From: Solicola gregarius
GTDB taxonomy: Bacteria; Actinomycetota; Actinomycetes; Propionibacteriales; Nocardioidaceae
Direction of reading: 5' to 3'
Assembly: GCF_025790165.1 (NCBI RefSeq)
Contig: NZ_CP094970.1
Coordinates: 1,922,001 to 1,986,000, forward strand
Length of the DNA stretch: 64,000 nucleotides
This document shows, piece by piece, positions 17,560-26,246 of the stretch. The position numbers were made by a program, and so were the translations under genes. Within the stretch, counting starts at the first letter, position 1. Each line of letters opens with the position of its first letter. The notes under the pieces were generated by a model. That model was not told the DNA's origin and did not search any database. It saw nothing but the letters and a program-made list of their open reading frames with translations.

Positions 17560-17955
17560 TCACCCGACGGCGGTCCCCTCGAGCTCGACCTCGAGGCCGG
17601 GGACTGCCAGCCGCGTCACCCCGAGCATCGTGGTGCTCGGTGCCACCCCGGCGGCGCCCAACCGTGACGCCAGCACGCCGTAGTGCTCGAAGAGCCGGTC
17701 GACGTCGGTCGTGAAGACATTGAGCCGGACGAGGTTCGCGAGGGACATGTCCGCCTCGCCGAGCACGGCCTCCAGGTTGTCGAGGCTAAGTGCCAACTGG
17801 GCCGCCAGGTCGCCGGCATGCTGGGGCGTACCGGCACCGCTCATCGCTGTCTGCCCGGAGCAATACAGGGTTCGGGTGTGCCCGGAGACGATCTCACCCT
17901 GGTTGTACCCCAGCTCCACCGACCACGTCCACGGATTGACCGCCGTCCGCTCCAT
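17560..17955 (-). CDS. RidA/YjgF family protein
   Basis: The 131-residue protein is a RidA-type enamine/imine deaminase-fold protein: SGHTRTLYCSGQTAMSG near the start, LVRLNVFTTDVD with the conserved Arg, and an ending VPGLEVELEGTAVG. ATG at 17955 (MERTAVNPW) is chosen; the frame is open for 20 codons upstream. It is divergent from the YafY-type regulator, sharing about 135 bp of promoter region. The exact substrate is unknown. Confidence 0.82.
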   Translation of the reverse strand: MERTAVNPWTWSVELGYNQGEIVSGHTRTLYCSGQTAMSGAGTPQHAGDLAAQLALSLDNLEAVLGEADMSLANLVRLNVFTTDVDRLFEHYGVLASRLGAAGVAPSTTMLGVTRLAVPGLEVELEGTAVG

Positions 17956-18091
17956 TGTCACATCAGCCCCATTCGATTCGTCGACAGTACGTACGTCCCG
18001 CGGCTCGGCAGCCACTATCTTTGACGTCGTGATGACCAGCCTCCCAACGAATCACGACATCCTGTGTCGGGTATTCCGGTAGAGGTTTCGG

Positions 18092-19055
18092 ATGCGCGCC
18101 GACCGGCTGGTTTCGCTGGTGCTACTCCTGCGCCGGCGCGGTCGTCTGTCCGCGGGCACGTTGGCCCGCGAGCTGGAGGTGTCCACCCGCACCGTCCTGC
18201 GCGACATCGAAGCGCTGTCGTCCGCCGGCGTCCCGGTGTACGCCGAGCGCGGCCGGCACGGCGGGTTCGAGCTGTTGCCCGGCTTCCAGACCGAGCTGAC
18301 CGGCCTGAACCACGACGAGGCGCTCGCCCTCGTGGTTGCCGGATCACGACGAGGCGCTCAGGCATTCGGTCTCGGCTCGGCGCTCGCCTCGGCCATGCGC
18401 AAGGTTGTCGACGCGCTACCCGAGGGCTATCGGGCCACCGCGACCGGCGCGGCCGAGCGACTGCTGATCGACCCGGATACCGACCTCCTGTCGCGCCGGC
18501 TGGTCGCGGAGGAGGTACCCGACGCCGTCGTGACCGAGATCCGTCGCCGGACACAAGCTGCGCATCCATTACGCGGCCGCGGGGCAGCGCCCGAAGTGGC
18601 GCACGGTGGACCCGATCGGCCTGGTGACGGTTCGCAACCAGGGCTACTTGTTGGCCACGAGGTCGGGCGCGGACCGCACGTACAGGCTGTCCCGAGTCCT
18701 GGCCGCCGAGGAGCTCCCCGAGCTCGCACAGCGACCAGACCGGGTCAACCTGGACCGCGCCTGGCAAGAACGCAGTGCGAACTTTCGTACCGGCGGCGAC
18801 CAGGTCACCGTGGAGGTACGCGTGGACCCGGCACGGCGGGACGAGCTGGTTGGTACCGCCCTGGCAGTGTGCGCCGAAGAAACCCATACGGCTGGCTGGC
18901 TGCGGCTGGAGCTGACCTTCCAGGACTCACGACACGCCGAGTGGGCGCTATGGCACCTCGCCACGAATGCCGAGGCCCTGGCCCCGCAGTGGTTACGCGA
19001 CTCGCTGCACGATCGCGCAGCCGCGATCGCCATCTCCTATGGAGCATCATCCTGA
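18092..19055 (+). pseudogene. YafY-family HTH/WYL regulator, frameshifted
   Basis: The frame from 18092 encodes an HTH domain (MRADRLVSLVLLLRRRGRLS, then TRTVLRDIEALSSAGVPVYA) up to VVTEIRR. The expected continuation GHKLRIHYAAAGQRPKWRTV appears in another frame from 18549 to 19055, which contains the rest of the WYL-type domain. The frame changes at about 18548, and the total length (964 nt) equals 321 codons plus one base. It is either a real pseudogene or a base error. If whole, it would regulate the divergent RidA gene or itself. Confidence 0.75.
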
Positions 19056-19082
19056 GCGTTGTCGGACCTCCCTCGACAACGA

Positions 19083-19457
19083 TCAGTGAGCCGAGCGCTC
19101 GCGCCTGCCCAATACCTCCACCACGACCGGAGCGGCGAGCTCCACGGCGAGCAGCAGGTCGTGGAAGCGGTGCGGCCTACCCAAGGTGGCGCGCGTCGCG
19201 ACGCGTCCGAGGCCCCCGACGGCCATGAGACCGGCGAGGACCCGCATCCGTCCCAGGTCCGGCTCGCTGTCCGCCGCGGCGTCGAGCCAGGCCAAGCCGT
19301 ACCCGGCGAAGACGGGACCCATGAAGCGAACGTGTGAGTCCACCGTCGCGTCGCCGGTCATGCCGGGCTCCCCGCGCACCCCGCCGACGAGCTGGATGCC
19401 CCCGATCGCCATGCAGGTCCATCCGGTCACTCGGCCAAGGGTGCTCAGCGCCGTCAT
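19083..19457 (-). CDS. DUF4345-like small membrane protein
   Basis: The 124-residue protein has about four hydrophobic helices and the pattern DSHVRFMGPVFAGYGLAWL seen in DUF4345-type proteins. Function unknown. ATG at 19457 (MTALSTLGRVTGW) is the best start. It lies 28 bp after the convergent YafY-type gene. Confidence 0.65.
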   Translation of the reverse strand: MTALSTLGRVTGWTCMAIGGIQLVGGVRGEPGMTGDATVDSHVRFMGPVFAGYGLAWLDAAADSEPDLGRMRVLAGLMAVGGLGRVATRATLGRPHRFHDLLLAVELAAPVVVEVLGRRERSAH

Positions 19458-19558
19458 GGGGCCATCTTGGCAGGTCTCGCCCCGTTGATGGCAACCTCCC
19501 GACGTCCTCGCCATCCCCGGTTGTCGGTGAGCACGACCTCGTCAGGGTGGCTGCCCCG

Positions 19559-19957
19559 TCAATCGGACCGGGTGCGGAGGCTCCGCGTCAGGGTGGGGAT
19601 CATCACCGTCGCAGCAACGAGGTGGAGGCCGAGGAGGGCGGTGATGGTGGCGGTGTCTGCCTCGGAGAGGACCGGCGGCACGAACGAGATCGCGGTCAGC
19701 GCCACTGCCGTCCACACGAATCGCTCGGCGGGGCGAGCGCTCCAACGAAGAATACCGGTGGCAATGACCACGCCCACGAGAGAGAAGGCGCCGGTCACCA
19801 CGGCGAACCCGGACAACGGGATCGTCTCGCCACCGTGGGGGATCTCGAAGCCGACGCCGACGGCTTGGGCAACCGCAGCGGCCAGGGTGGTGGCTGCGGG
19901 TTCCGCAATCCGCGGACGCGGGTACCGCGGGGCCAGAACCCGGCCCCGCGTCCGCAC
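19559..19957 (-). CDS. DUF6069-like membrane protein
   Basis: The 132-residue protein contains four hydrophobic helices, with a central motif GFEIPHGGETIPLSGFAVV like that of DUF6069 family proteins. Function unknown. A GTG start at 19957, 5 bp after the sigma-factor stop, places it in an operon with the sigma gene; such proteins often follow ECF sigma genes in actinobacteria. The first 20 residues are basic and the start is not certain. Confidence 0.65.
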   Translation of the reverse strand: MRTRGRVLAPRYPRPRIAEPAATTLAAAVAQAVGVGFEIPHGGETIPLSGFAVVTGAFSLVGVVIATGILRWSARPAERFVWTAVALTAISFVPPVLSEADTATITALLGLHLVAATVMIPTLTRSLRTRSD

Positions 19958-19962
19958 CGTGA

Positions 19963-20961
19963 CTACTCGGTGTCGTCCGCCGGCAGACGCTCCGGCAGCC
20001 CGAGCCGCGGGAACTGGTCGTCGTGGAACGTGACGATCTCGGTGATCGCTCCGCCGGTGATGCGCAGGACATCGATGGTGAGCGGCAGGTAGGCGCCTTC
20101 CGGCTTCCGCCACATGTAGAACGCGACGGCGGGCTGCCGGTTCACGGCGGTGGGGACGGCGCGCAGGTGCAACATGTCCTCGAAGCCGCTCTCGACCCAG
20201 TCGTTCACCACTGCGTCGCGGCCGACGTACAGGCCCGGCGTGGGCGGCATCGAGCAGCGGACGTCGTCGCGCAACAGTGCGGCGAGCCCGTCGATGTCCG
20301 TGGCGAGGCTGGCGTCGGTGTACCGGCGCACCAGCTCGCGCGTACCGGTGTCCTCCTCGCCGCCGGTCCAGTCCTGCCGTTCGGCGGGCAGGTGCTCCCG
20401 CACGCCGGCGCGGGCCCGCTGCAGCGCACTGTTCACGGAGTTGACCGAGTCACCGAGGAACTCCGCGACGTCCTTCGCCGGCCAGCCGACCACGTCCCGC
20501 AGGATCAGCACGGCCCGCGGGCGCGGTGCGAGGTGCTGCACCGCGATGAGGTACGCCAGCTCGACCGTCTCCCGCGCGATAGCGACGGCCTCGGGTTCGT
20601 CCGCGACGTCCGCGGCCAGCTCGTCGAGCAGCGGGTCCGGGTAGGGCTGCAGCCACCGGACCTCGCCGCCGGTCGCGGGCTCCGGGCGGCGCTTGGCGAG
20701 CAGGTCCAGGCAGGCGTTGGTGGCGATCCGGTAAAGCCAGGCCCGAAACGTCGACCGACCCTCGAAGGTCTCCCGCCGCCGCCAGGCGCGGAGGAACGTC
20801 TCCTGCACGGTGTCCTCAGCGTCCTGGAACGACCCGAGCATCCGGTAGCAGTGCACGTGCAGCTCTCGCCTGTGCCGCTCCGCCAGCCCCGAGAACGCCG
20901 ACTCGTCGACCTTGCCCAGATCGCTCACGCCGAGCTCCTCCCGCCGCGTGTCTGCACTCAT
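19963..20961 (-). CDS. ECF sigma factor with SnoaL-like C-terminal domain (SigJ/SigX5 type)
   Basis: The 332-residue protein joins an ECF sigma factor (region 2 at about residues 25-95 with FLRAWRRRETFEGRSTFRAW; region 4 at about 140-195) to a C-terminal SnoaL-like domain (residues 210-320). This layout is that of the ECF group whose activity is set by the fused domain instead of a separate anti-sigma factor. The DUF6069-like gene lies directly downstream. Upstream bases 20962-21136 hold no gene. Confidence 0.88.
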   Translation of the reverse strand: MSADTRREELGVSDLGKVDESAFSGLAERHRRELHVHCYRMLGSFQDAEDTVQETFLRAWRRRETFEGRSTFRAWLYRIATNACLDLLAKRRPEPATGGEVRWLQPYPDPLLDELAADVADEPEAVAIARETVELAYLIAVQHLAPRPRAVLILRDVVGWPAKDVAEFLGDSVNSVNSALQRARAGVREHLPAERQDWTGGEEDTGTRELVRRYTDASLATDIDGLAALLRDDVRCSMPPTPGLYVGRDAVVNDWVESGFEDMLHLRAVPTAVNRQPAVAFYMWRKPEGAYLPLTIDVLRITGGAITEIVTFHDDQFPRLGLPERLPADDTE

Positions 20962-21136
20962 CAGATCATCCTTCCGTCTCGTCGTGTCCCGTCGTACGTG
21001 TGACGGCTACGGGCGCGACAACTCATCACTCGGGTCCGTCGGCGTTGCCGATCGAGGGACGAACCCGCGCCGCCAGGCCCGTCTGCGCGCAGAAGGGGAC
21101 GGTTCAGTCGCCGTCCACGTCAACGTTCGGAGGGGA

Positions 21137-21607
21137 TCAGTCGAGCCGGTAGACGTGTTCAACGACATCCGCGGCAGGGCCGTCGGCCCACGACGTCTCT
21201 TCACCGATCTTCACGAAGCCGTTCCGTTCGAGCACCCTGCGCGATCCAATGTTGTGCTCCGCAGCACGTGCGTACAACGGCTTTCGGGGCTCGCCCAGGA
21301 TGCAGAGTCGCAGGGCTTCGGAGGCGATGCCGCGCCCCCATCGCGAAGGATCGACCCAGTAGGTCACCTCACGGTCACCCGCCATGGTGAAGCTCGCGAT
21401 CATGCCGACAAGCGCGCCGTCCTCGTCGATAGCCCGCGTCGTGTTCTCCGGGTTGGACCGCACGTGCTGGTAGTGAGCGTCGAACGCCGCCCGGTCCGTG
21501 GGGTCGGGACGGGTGAAGGCCGCCATGCTGGCCGCCGCAGGATCACTCTCCCATCGGAAGAGATCGCCGAGATCGCCGTCATTGAGCGCGCGAAGAGTGA
21601 TCGTCAC
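21137..21607 (-). CDS. GNAT family N-acetyltransferase
   Basis: The 156-residue protein is a RimJ/RimL-like GNAT acetyltransferase: TITLRALNDGDLGDLFRW at the start, the acetyl-CoA loop WGRGIASEALRL, and NIGSRRVLERNGFVKIGEE in motif B. GTG at 21607 is chosen because family similarity begins there. The acceptor is unknown. The 200 bp upstream (21608-21813) carry no recognisable feature. Confidence 0.82.
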   Translation of the reverse strand: MTITLRALNDGDLGDLFRWESDPAAASMAAFTRPDPTDRAAFDAHYQHVRSNPENTTRAIDEDGALVGMIASFTMAGDREVTYWVDPSRWGRGIASEALRLCILGEPRKPLYARAAEHNIGSRRVLERNGFVKIGEETSWADGPAADVVEHVYRLD

Positions 21608-21813
21608 AACAATCGAACCTAGGGGACGGGACCGACAATCCGTGCCCACCGCAGGCGGATCGGTCGGGCCGCCGAGCGTGCTGTCGAGATGCAGCGAACA
21701 TAGCTGAACGCCGCGCGTCAACTTCGATGAAACGGCGCTACTTGCACCTGAGTCGTCACGTACCTTCTCCCACCGCGACCTACCCAGCGCGCTGCGAAGA
21801 GTGGAAGCGTCAC

Positions 21814-22549
21814 TCAACGACCTGGATCGCGATCGCTCCACTCGAGCGAGCCGACCGAGTGAGCTTCACCGTGCCCGTCTTCTCCAGCGATCCTCAGCAG
21901 TCGATACGACACCGGCGCCAGCCAGGCAAACCACACGGTGAGCCCGACACGACTCGCGAGACCGCCGCCCGAGACCTCCATCCCGGTGAGGATCGTCCCC
22001 CCCGATGATCCCCGCGACCGATGCGAACCCAGCGACCAGCGTGGGCGTACGCAGGTTCTGCCAGTGCTCGGACTTCTTGAAGGCGCGCGCCAAGGCGAAC
22101 ACCGCCACAAACATCGCGGGCACCGTGATGAGCGACTCGATCTGGTGCGCGGTGGCATGCCATGAGGTCCCGCCGGCGCTGCAACCGGCATCGATGGCGC
22201 GACAGTCCAGGCGGAACCACCCATCGAAGAACACGCCCACTCCCGCGACAGCAAGGGCGGTCACTCCGACCTTTCCTGCCGTCCCGGAGCTGCCCGCTCT
22301 CCAGAGACCGCAGGCGAGGGCCGCTACGAGGAGGCCCGTCAGATTCGCCCCGATCTGGTTATAGATCCAAGCCTGGTCGGCGGTGAGCGCACCGAGATCA
22401 CTCACCTGGTCATCCAAGAGGCTGTAGGAATCCGGCTGGGCGACACCACCGGCGACCCACCCGACCAAGAACGTGATCGGCGCGAGCAGGCCTCCCAGCG
22501 CACACCAGCGAAGCAGCACATTCCGTCTGCGGCGATCAATGCTTGGCAC
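21814..22549 (-). pseudogene. DUF998 family membrane protein, frameshifted in a C7 run
   Basis: From GTG 22549 (GAGGAGACACG upstream) the frame encodes a multi-helix membrane protein of the DUF998 type with LLAPITFLVGWVAGG and DQVSDLGAL. At a run of seven C (21997-22003 on the plus strand) the frame is lost after GIIGG. Removing one base restores TILTGMEVSGGGLASRVGLT and a further helix, with the stop at 21814. The length is 245 codons plus one base. A homopolymer error is quite possible. Confidence 0.75.
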
Positions 22550-22806
22550 CGTGTCTCCTCGATCAGTGGGAGGCGGGAGAAGGACTTGTGCGGCCACCCG
22601 CCACAAACGATCCTCTTCCCCGGGCGTCCGCTGGTATCGGGAATGACCCCGATTAGGCCCCGAAGCCGACATGAGGGGCGGGTCCGGTGGTCACCGATCT
22701 TCGGGGAGAGCGGGCGCGCGTCGAGTCGCCACACGCCGACCTCCTTGACGTCGCGGGACGCAGGCGGCGGCAGAAACGGTGGTCGGCTGCATCTCGACAA
22801 ACGTCG

Positions 22807-24207
22807 TCAGAAGCCCTGGGTCATGTCGACGAAGCAGGAGTAGTGGCCCTGGAACGCGACGGTGACGTCGCGGATCGGGCCGGCGCGGTGCTTGGCGACG
22901 ATGAAGTCGGCCTCGCCGGCGCGCTCGTGCTCCTTCTCGTACATATCCGGTCGGTGCAGCAACAGGACCATGTCGGCGTCCTGCTCGATCGAGCCGGACT
23001 CGCGGAGGTCCGAGAGCATCGGGCGCTTCTCCGTACGCTGCTCGGGGCCGCGGTTGAGCTGGCTGATCGCGACGATCGGGATCTCCAGCTCCTTGGCGAG
23101 CAGCTTGATCTGCCGGGAGAACTCCGACACCTCGACCTGACGCGACTCGACTCGTTTGCCCGAGGTCATCAGCTGCAGGTAGTCGATCACGATCAGCTTC
23201 AGGTCATGGCGCTGTTTGAGGCGGCGCGCCTTGGCGCGGATCTCCATCATCGTCATGTTCGGCGAGTCGTCGATGAACAGCGGAGCCTCGGACACCTCGC
23301 CCATCTTGCGGGCCAGCTTGCCCCAGGCGACGTCGTTCATCTTGCCCGTACGCATCTCGTGCAGCGACACCCGCGCCTCGGCCGAGAGCAGCCGCATCGT
23401 GATCTCGATGCGGCTCATCTCGAGGCTGAAGATCGCGCTCGTCAGGCCGTTCTTGATCGACGCCGCCCGACAGAGGTCGAGACCGAGCGTCGACTTGCCC
23501 GCACCGGGACGAGCGGCGACCACGATCATCTGGCCCGGATGGAGCCCGTTGGTCAGGTCATCGAGGTCAACAAACCCCGTCGGTACGCCGGCCATCGAGC
23601 CGTCGCGACTCGCGATCGCGTCGATCTCGTCGATGGCGGCGTCCATGATCGCCGAGAGCGGCGCGTAGTCCTCGCTCGTCCGCTGCTCGGTGACCTGATA
23701 GATCTCGGCCTGCGCCCGGTCGACGATGTCGTCGACGTCGCCCTGGCCGGCGTAGCCCATCTGCGCGACCTTCGTACCGGCACCGATCAGTCGCCGAAGC
23801 ACCGCCTTCTCCCGCACGATGCCCGCGTAGTAACTTGCGTTGGCCGCGATCGGCACGCCCGCGACGAGGGTGTGCAGGTACGGCGCGCCGCCCACCTTGC
23901 CGAGCTCGCCCTGGCGCTGCAGCTCCGCGGAGATGGTGACGGCGTCGGCGGGCTCGCCGCGGCTGTAGAGGTCGATGACCGCGTCGAAGATGACCTCGTG
24001 CGCCGGCCGGTAGAAGTCACCACCGCGGATCGTCTCGACACAATCGGCGATCGCATCCTTACTCAACAACATCGCGCCGAGCACACTCTGCTCGGCGTTG
24101 TTGTCCTGCGGCGGAGTGCGGTCGAGCTGCGAACCGTAGCCGGCGTCGTAGTCACCGGGCGGCTCCGACAACGCCGCCTCACGACCGTGGAACTCCGCAA
24201 CGCTCAC
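22807..24207 (-). CDS. dnaB: Replicative DNA helicase
   Basis: The 466-residue hexameric helicase unwinds DNA at the replication fork. The N-terminal domain starts TPPQDNNAEQSVLGAMLLSK; the RecA-like domain has Walker A ARPGAGKSTL, Walker B LIVIDYLQLM and the C-terminal VAFQGHYSCF. No intein is present. The GTG at 24207 is chosen; another GTG at 24231 is in frame. In many actinobacteria dnaB is near rplI, but here 22 kb separates them. Its upstream region is an unusual 500-bp noncoding stretch. Confidence 0.95.
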   Translation of the reverse strand: MSVAEFHGREAALSEPPGDYDAGYGSQLDRTPPQDNNAEQSVLGAMLLSKDAIADCVETIRGGDFYRPAHEVIFDAVIDLYSRGEPADAVTISAELQRQGELGKVGGAPYLHTLVAGVPIAANASYYAGIVREKAVLRRLIGAGTKVAQMGYAGQGDVDDIVDRAQAEIYQVTEQRTSEDYAPLSAIMDAAIDEIDAIASRDGSMAGVPTGFVDLDDLTNGLHPGQMIVVAARPGAGKSTLGLDLCRAASIKNGLTSAIFSLEMSRIEITMRLLSAEARVSLHEMRTGKMNDVAWGKLARKMGEVSEAPLFIDDSPNMTMMEIRAKARRLKQRHDLKLIVIDYLQLMTSGKRVESRQVEVSEFSRQIKLLAKELEIPIVAISQLNRGPEQRTEKRPMLSDLRESGSIEQDADMVLLLHRPDMYEKEHERAGEADFIVAKHRAGPIRDVTVAFQGHYSCFVDMTQGF

Positions 24208-24417
24208 CCGAGAGCCACCCTCCGCCGACACCTGTCGAATAGTTGTGCACGATCCGCCGCGACCGCCGCCGAGACGCCCGCGTGTTCGAACGATTCGAAC
24301 GGTACGCACCGACACCGACAGAGTCCGTGCGTACGCGCCGTCGACCGCTCGAACCGATGCCGCCTTCCGGTAACCGCTCGGCAACAATAGGGACCCATTC
24401 GCCGACCGCATAGCCGA

Positions 24418-24679
24418 GTATCCACAGGGGGTGTGGACAACCGCGGGCTGGCGGTGGGAAACGCCGGTACAGCATGTGCACAGGCTGTTCATATCCCTGT
24501 GGAGAAACGTGGAAGGCGTACCTAAATATGCATCTTGACCTGCGGAAACTTCGTGCACCCGGTGTGGAGCAATGATTGTCCCGCGCGTTTCGCGCGAGCG
24601 TTTCGATGGTGAGTAAACATGTCGACAAACGGTCGGCAGAACGGCGATTCCCACCGATTTGGCGTCTGCCTGTGGATGA
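24418..24679. other. Cluster of DnaA-box-like 9-mers upstream of dnaB
   Basis: The 24208-24713 interval has no gene. It holds TGTGGACAA at 24432-24440, a perfect match (reverse strand) to the actinobacterial DnaA box TTGTCCACA. Near matches are GTATCCACA (24418), TGTGGAGAA (24498), TGTGGAGCA (24563), TGTCGACAA (24620) and TGTGGATGA (24671). No dnaA, dnaN or recF is near, so this is not the usual oriC layout. A DnaA-regulated promoter or a titration site is possible. Confidence 0.45.
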
Positions 24680-24713
24680 CACCGTTGTGTGACGCATGTC
24701 TCACGCCGGACAT

Positions 24714-25244
24714 TTACCGGTCACCCACAGTGCGCTGCCCGCCGTGCGCGGCGCGGTATGCGTGCCAACGCGCGAGTACGTCCTGCTGATCCTCTTGCAT
24801 GAACTCGAAGAACAACACGCCGTCTGCCAGCCGCCGGCCACCTGGGCGATCGGCTCCCAGCACCTCGACGGCTCGGCCGAACGCGTCGGACCACCGCCCG
24901 AGGACGGGAGCCCGCTGCGCGATCATCGCGCCGAAGACATCCTCGTCGAACACGCGGTAATGGTCACGGCGATCGCCGGGCAGGCGCTGCTTCGCGAGGA
25001 GTCCGACGTTGACGAGATAGCGAACCGCACCCGAGATCGCCGCCGGGCTTACCCGAAGCCCTTCGGACAGCTCACCCGCCGTGTAGATCTCCGCGTCGTC
25101 GGCAAGGACGTACGCGAAGACCCGTGCCGGCATCCGCGGCAGCCCCGACTCCGTCATGACCATCGCGAGGTGCTCGACGACCTCGAGCAGCGTCGCGCGC
25201 TCGTCGTCTGTGAGCGCCGTCGCCGGTGGGGCATCGTCCGCCAC
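24714..25244 (-). CDS. GbsR/MarR-type transcriptional regulator
   Basis: The 176-residue winged-helix protein has LLEVVEHLAMVMTESGLPRM leading into the DNA-binding part (YTAGELSEGLRVSPAAISGA, then VRYLVNVGLLAKQRLPGDRR), typical of the GbsR-like MarR branch. GTG at 25244 follows GGGAGG. It is divergent from the ABC exporter and the shared 90-bp region carries a TTCACA-N4-TGTGAA inverted repeat, so it most likely controls the exporter and itself. Confidence 0.85.
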   Translation of the reverse strand: MADDAPPATALTDDERATLLEVVEHLAMVMTESGLPRMPARVFAYVLADDAEIYTAGELSEGLRVSPAAISGAVRYLVNVGLLAKQRLPGDRRDHYRVFDEDVFGAMIAQRAPVLGRWSDAFGRAVEVLGADRPGGRRLADGVLFFEFMQEDQQDVLARWHAYRAAHGGQRTVGDR

Positions 25245-25298
25245 GGTGCCTCCCTCATTTCGTGAACCAATGCGGCTCAGATCATACACTTTTGTTAG

Positions 25299-25314
25299 TT
25301 CACACATATGTGAA
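25299..25314. promoter_or_regulatory. Operator between the GbsR-type regulator and ABC exporter
   Basis: TTCACA-CATA-TGTGAA (25299-25314) is an inverted repeat lying just upstream of a TACTGT box (25322-25327) that is 7 nt before the ABC ATPase ATG. It is the natural site for the adjacent regulator. Confidence 0.55.
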
Positions 25315-25334
25315 ATCTGTGTACTGTGACCGCT

Positions 25335-26246
25335 ATGGCACACGCAATCGACATTGCCGGTCTGGTCAAGACCTTCGGCGCAACGCGTGCCCTCGACGAG
25401 CTCGACCTCCAGGTCGACACGGGCGAGGTGCATGGCTTCCTCGGACCCAACGGCGCGGGCAAGTCGACCACGATCCGCGTCCTCCTCGGGTTGCTGCGCG
25501 CGGACTCCGGACAGGTACGCCTGCTCGACTCCGACCCGTGGCACGACGCCGCGGCACTGCACCGTCACCTCGCGTACGTCCCCGGCGACGTCAACCTGTG
25601 GCCGAACCTCTCGGGCGGCGAGGTGATCGACCTCCTCGGCCGACTGCGCGGCGGGCTCAACGAGAAGCGGCGCGCCGACCTACTCGACCGTTTCGAGCTC
25701 GATCCGACGAAGAAGGGGCGCACGTACTCGAAAGGCAACCGGCAGAAGGTGGCTCTGGTCGCGGCACTGTCATCCGATGTCGACCTGCTCATCCTGGACG
25801 AACCGACCTCGGGTCTCGACCCGCTGATGGAGTCGGTCTTCCAGGAATGCATCGACGAGGCCAAGGACGGCGGGCGGACCGTACTGCTCTCCAGCCACAT
25901 CCTCGCCGAGGTCGAGGCGTTGTGTGACCGGGTCAGCATCATCCGCGCCGGACGTACCGTCGAGACCGGCACGCTCGCCGAGATGCGCCACCTGACGCGT
26001 ACCTCCGTCGCCGCGGAGACGGCACGACCCCCGCACGGCATCGACGACCTGCCCGGCATCCACGACGCGGTCGTCGAGGGCACCCGCGCACACTTCGAGG
26101 TCGACACGGCACAGCTCGACACCGCGATCAAACGGCTCGGAGAGTTCGAGATCCGCTCCTTGACCAGTCAGCCGCCAACGCTCGAGGAGCTGTTCATGCG
26201 GCACTACGGCGACGAGGTCGAGGCCGAGCCGGAGGCCGCGCAGTGA
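25335..26246 (+). CDS. ABC exporter ATPase subunit
   Basis: The 303-residue nucleotide-binding protein has Walker [11 protein letters not shown], Walker [15 protein letters not shown] and the switch His in SSHILAEVE. The signature motif is YSKGNRQKV in place of LSGGQ, which is a known variation of this ABC-2 subgroup. ATG at 25335 is preferred over GTG at 25326 because a TACTGT box ends 7 nt before it. The next gene overlaps by GTGA and encodes the permease. Multidrug or polyketide-antibiotic export is the usual assignment; the substrate is unknown. Confidence 0.9.
   Translation: MAHAIDIAGLVKTFGATRALDELDLQVDTGEVHGFLGPNGAGKSTTIRVLLGLLRADSGQVRLLDSDPWHDAAALHRHLAYVPGDVNLWPNLSGGEVIDLLGRLRGGLNEKRRADLLDRFELDPTKKGRTYSKGNRQKVALVAALSSDVDLLILDEPTSGLDPLMESVFQECIDEAKDGGRTVLLSSHILAEVEALCDRVSIIRAGRTVETGTLAEMRHLTRTSVAAETARPPHGIDDLPGIHDAVVEGTRAHFEVDTAQLDTAIKRLGEFEIRSLTSQPPTLEELFMRHYGDEVEAEPEAAQ

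Noticed and set aside
22687-24390. Long plus-strand frame antisense to dnaB
   Set aside because: Shadow frame without any domain; dnaB on the other strand is certain.
24208-24713. Chromosomal origin of replication
   Set aside because: DnaA-box-like sites are present but dnaA, dnaN and recF are absent and most boxes are imperfect. Kept only as a DnaA-site cluster.
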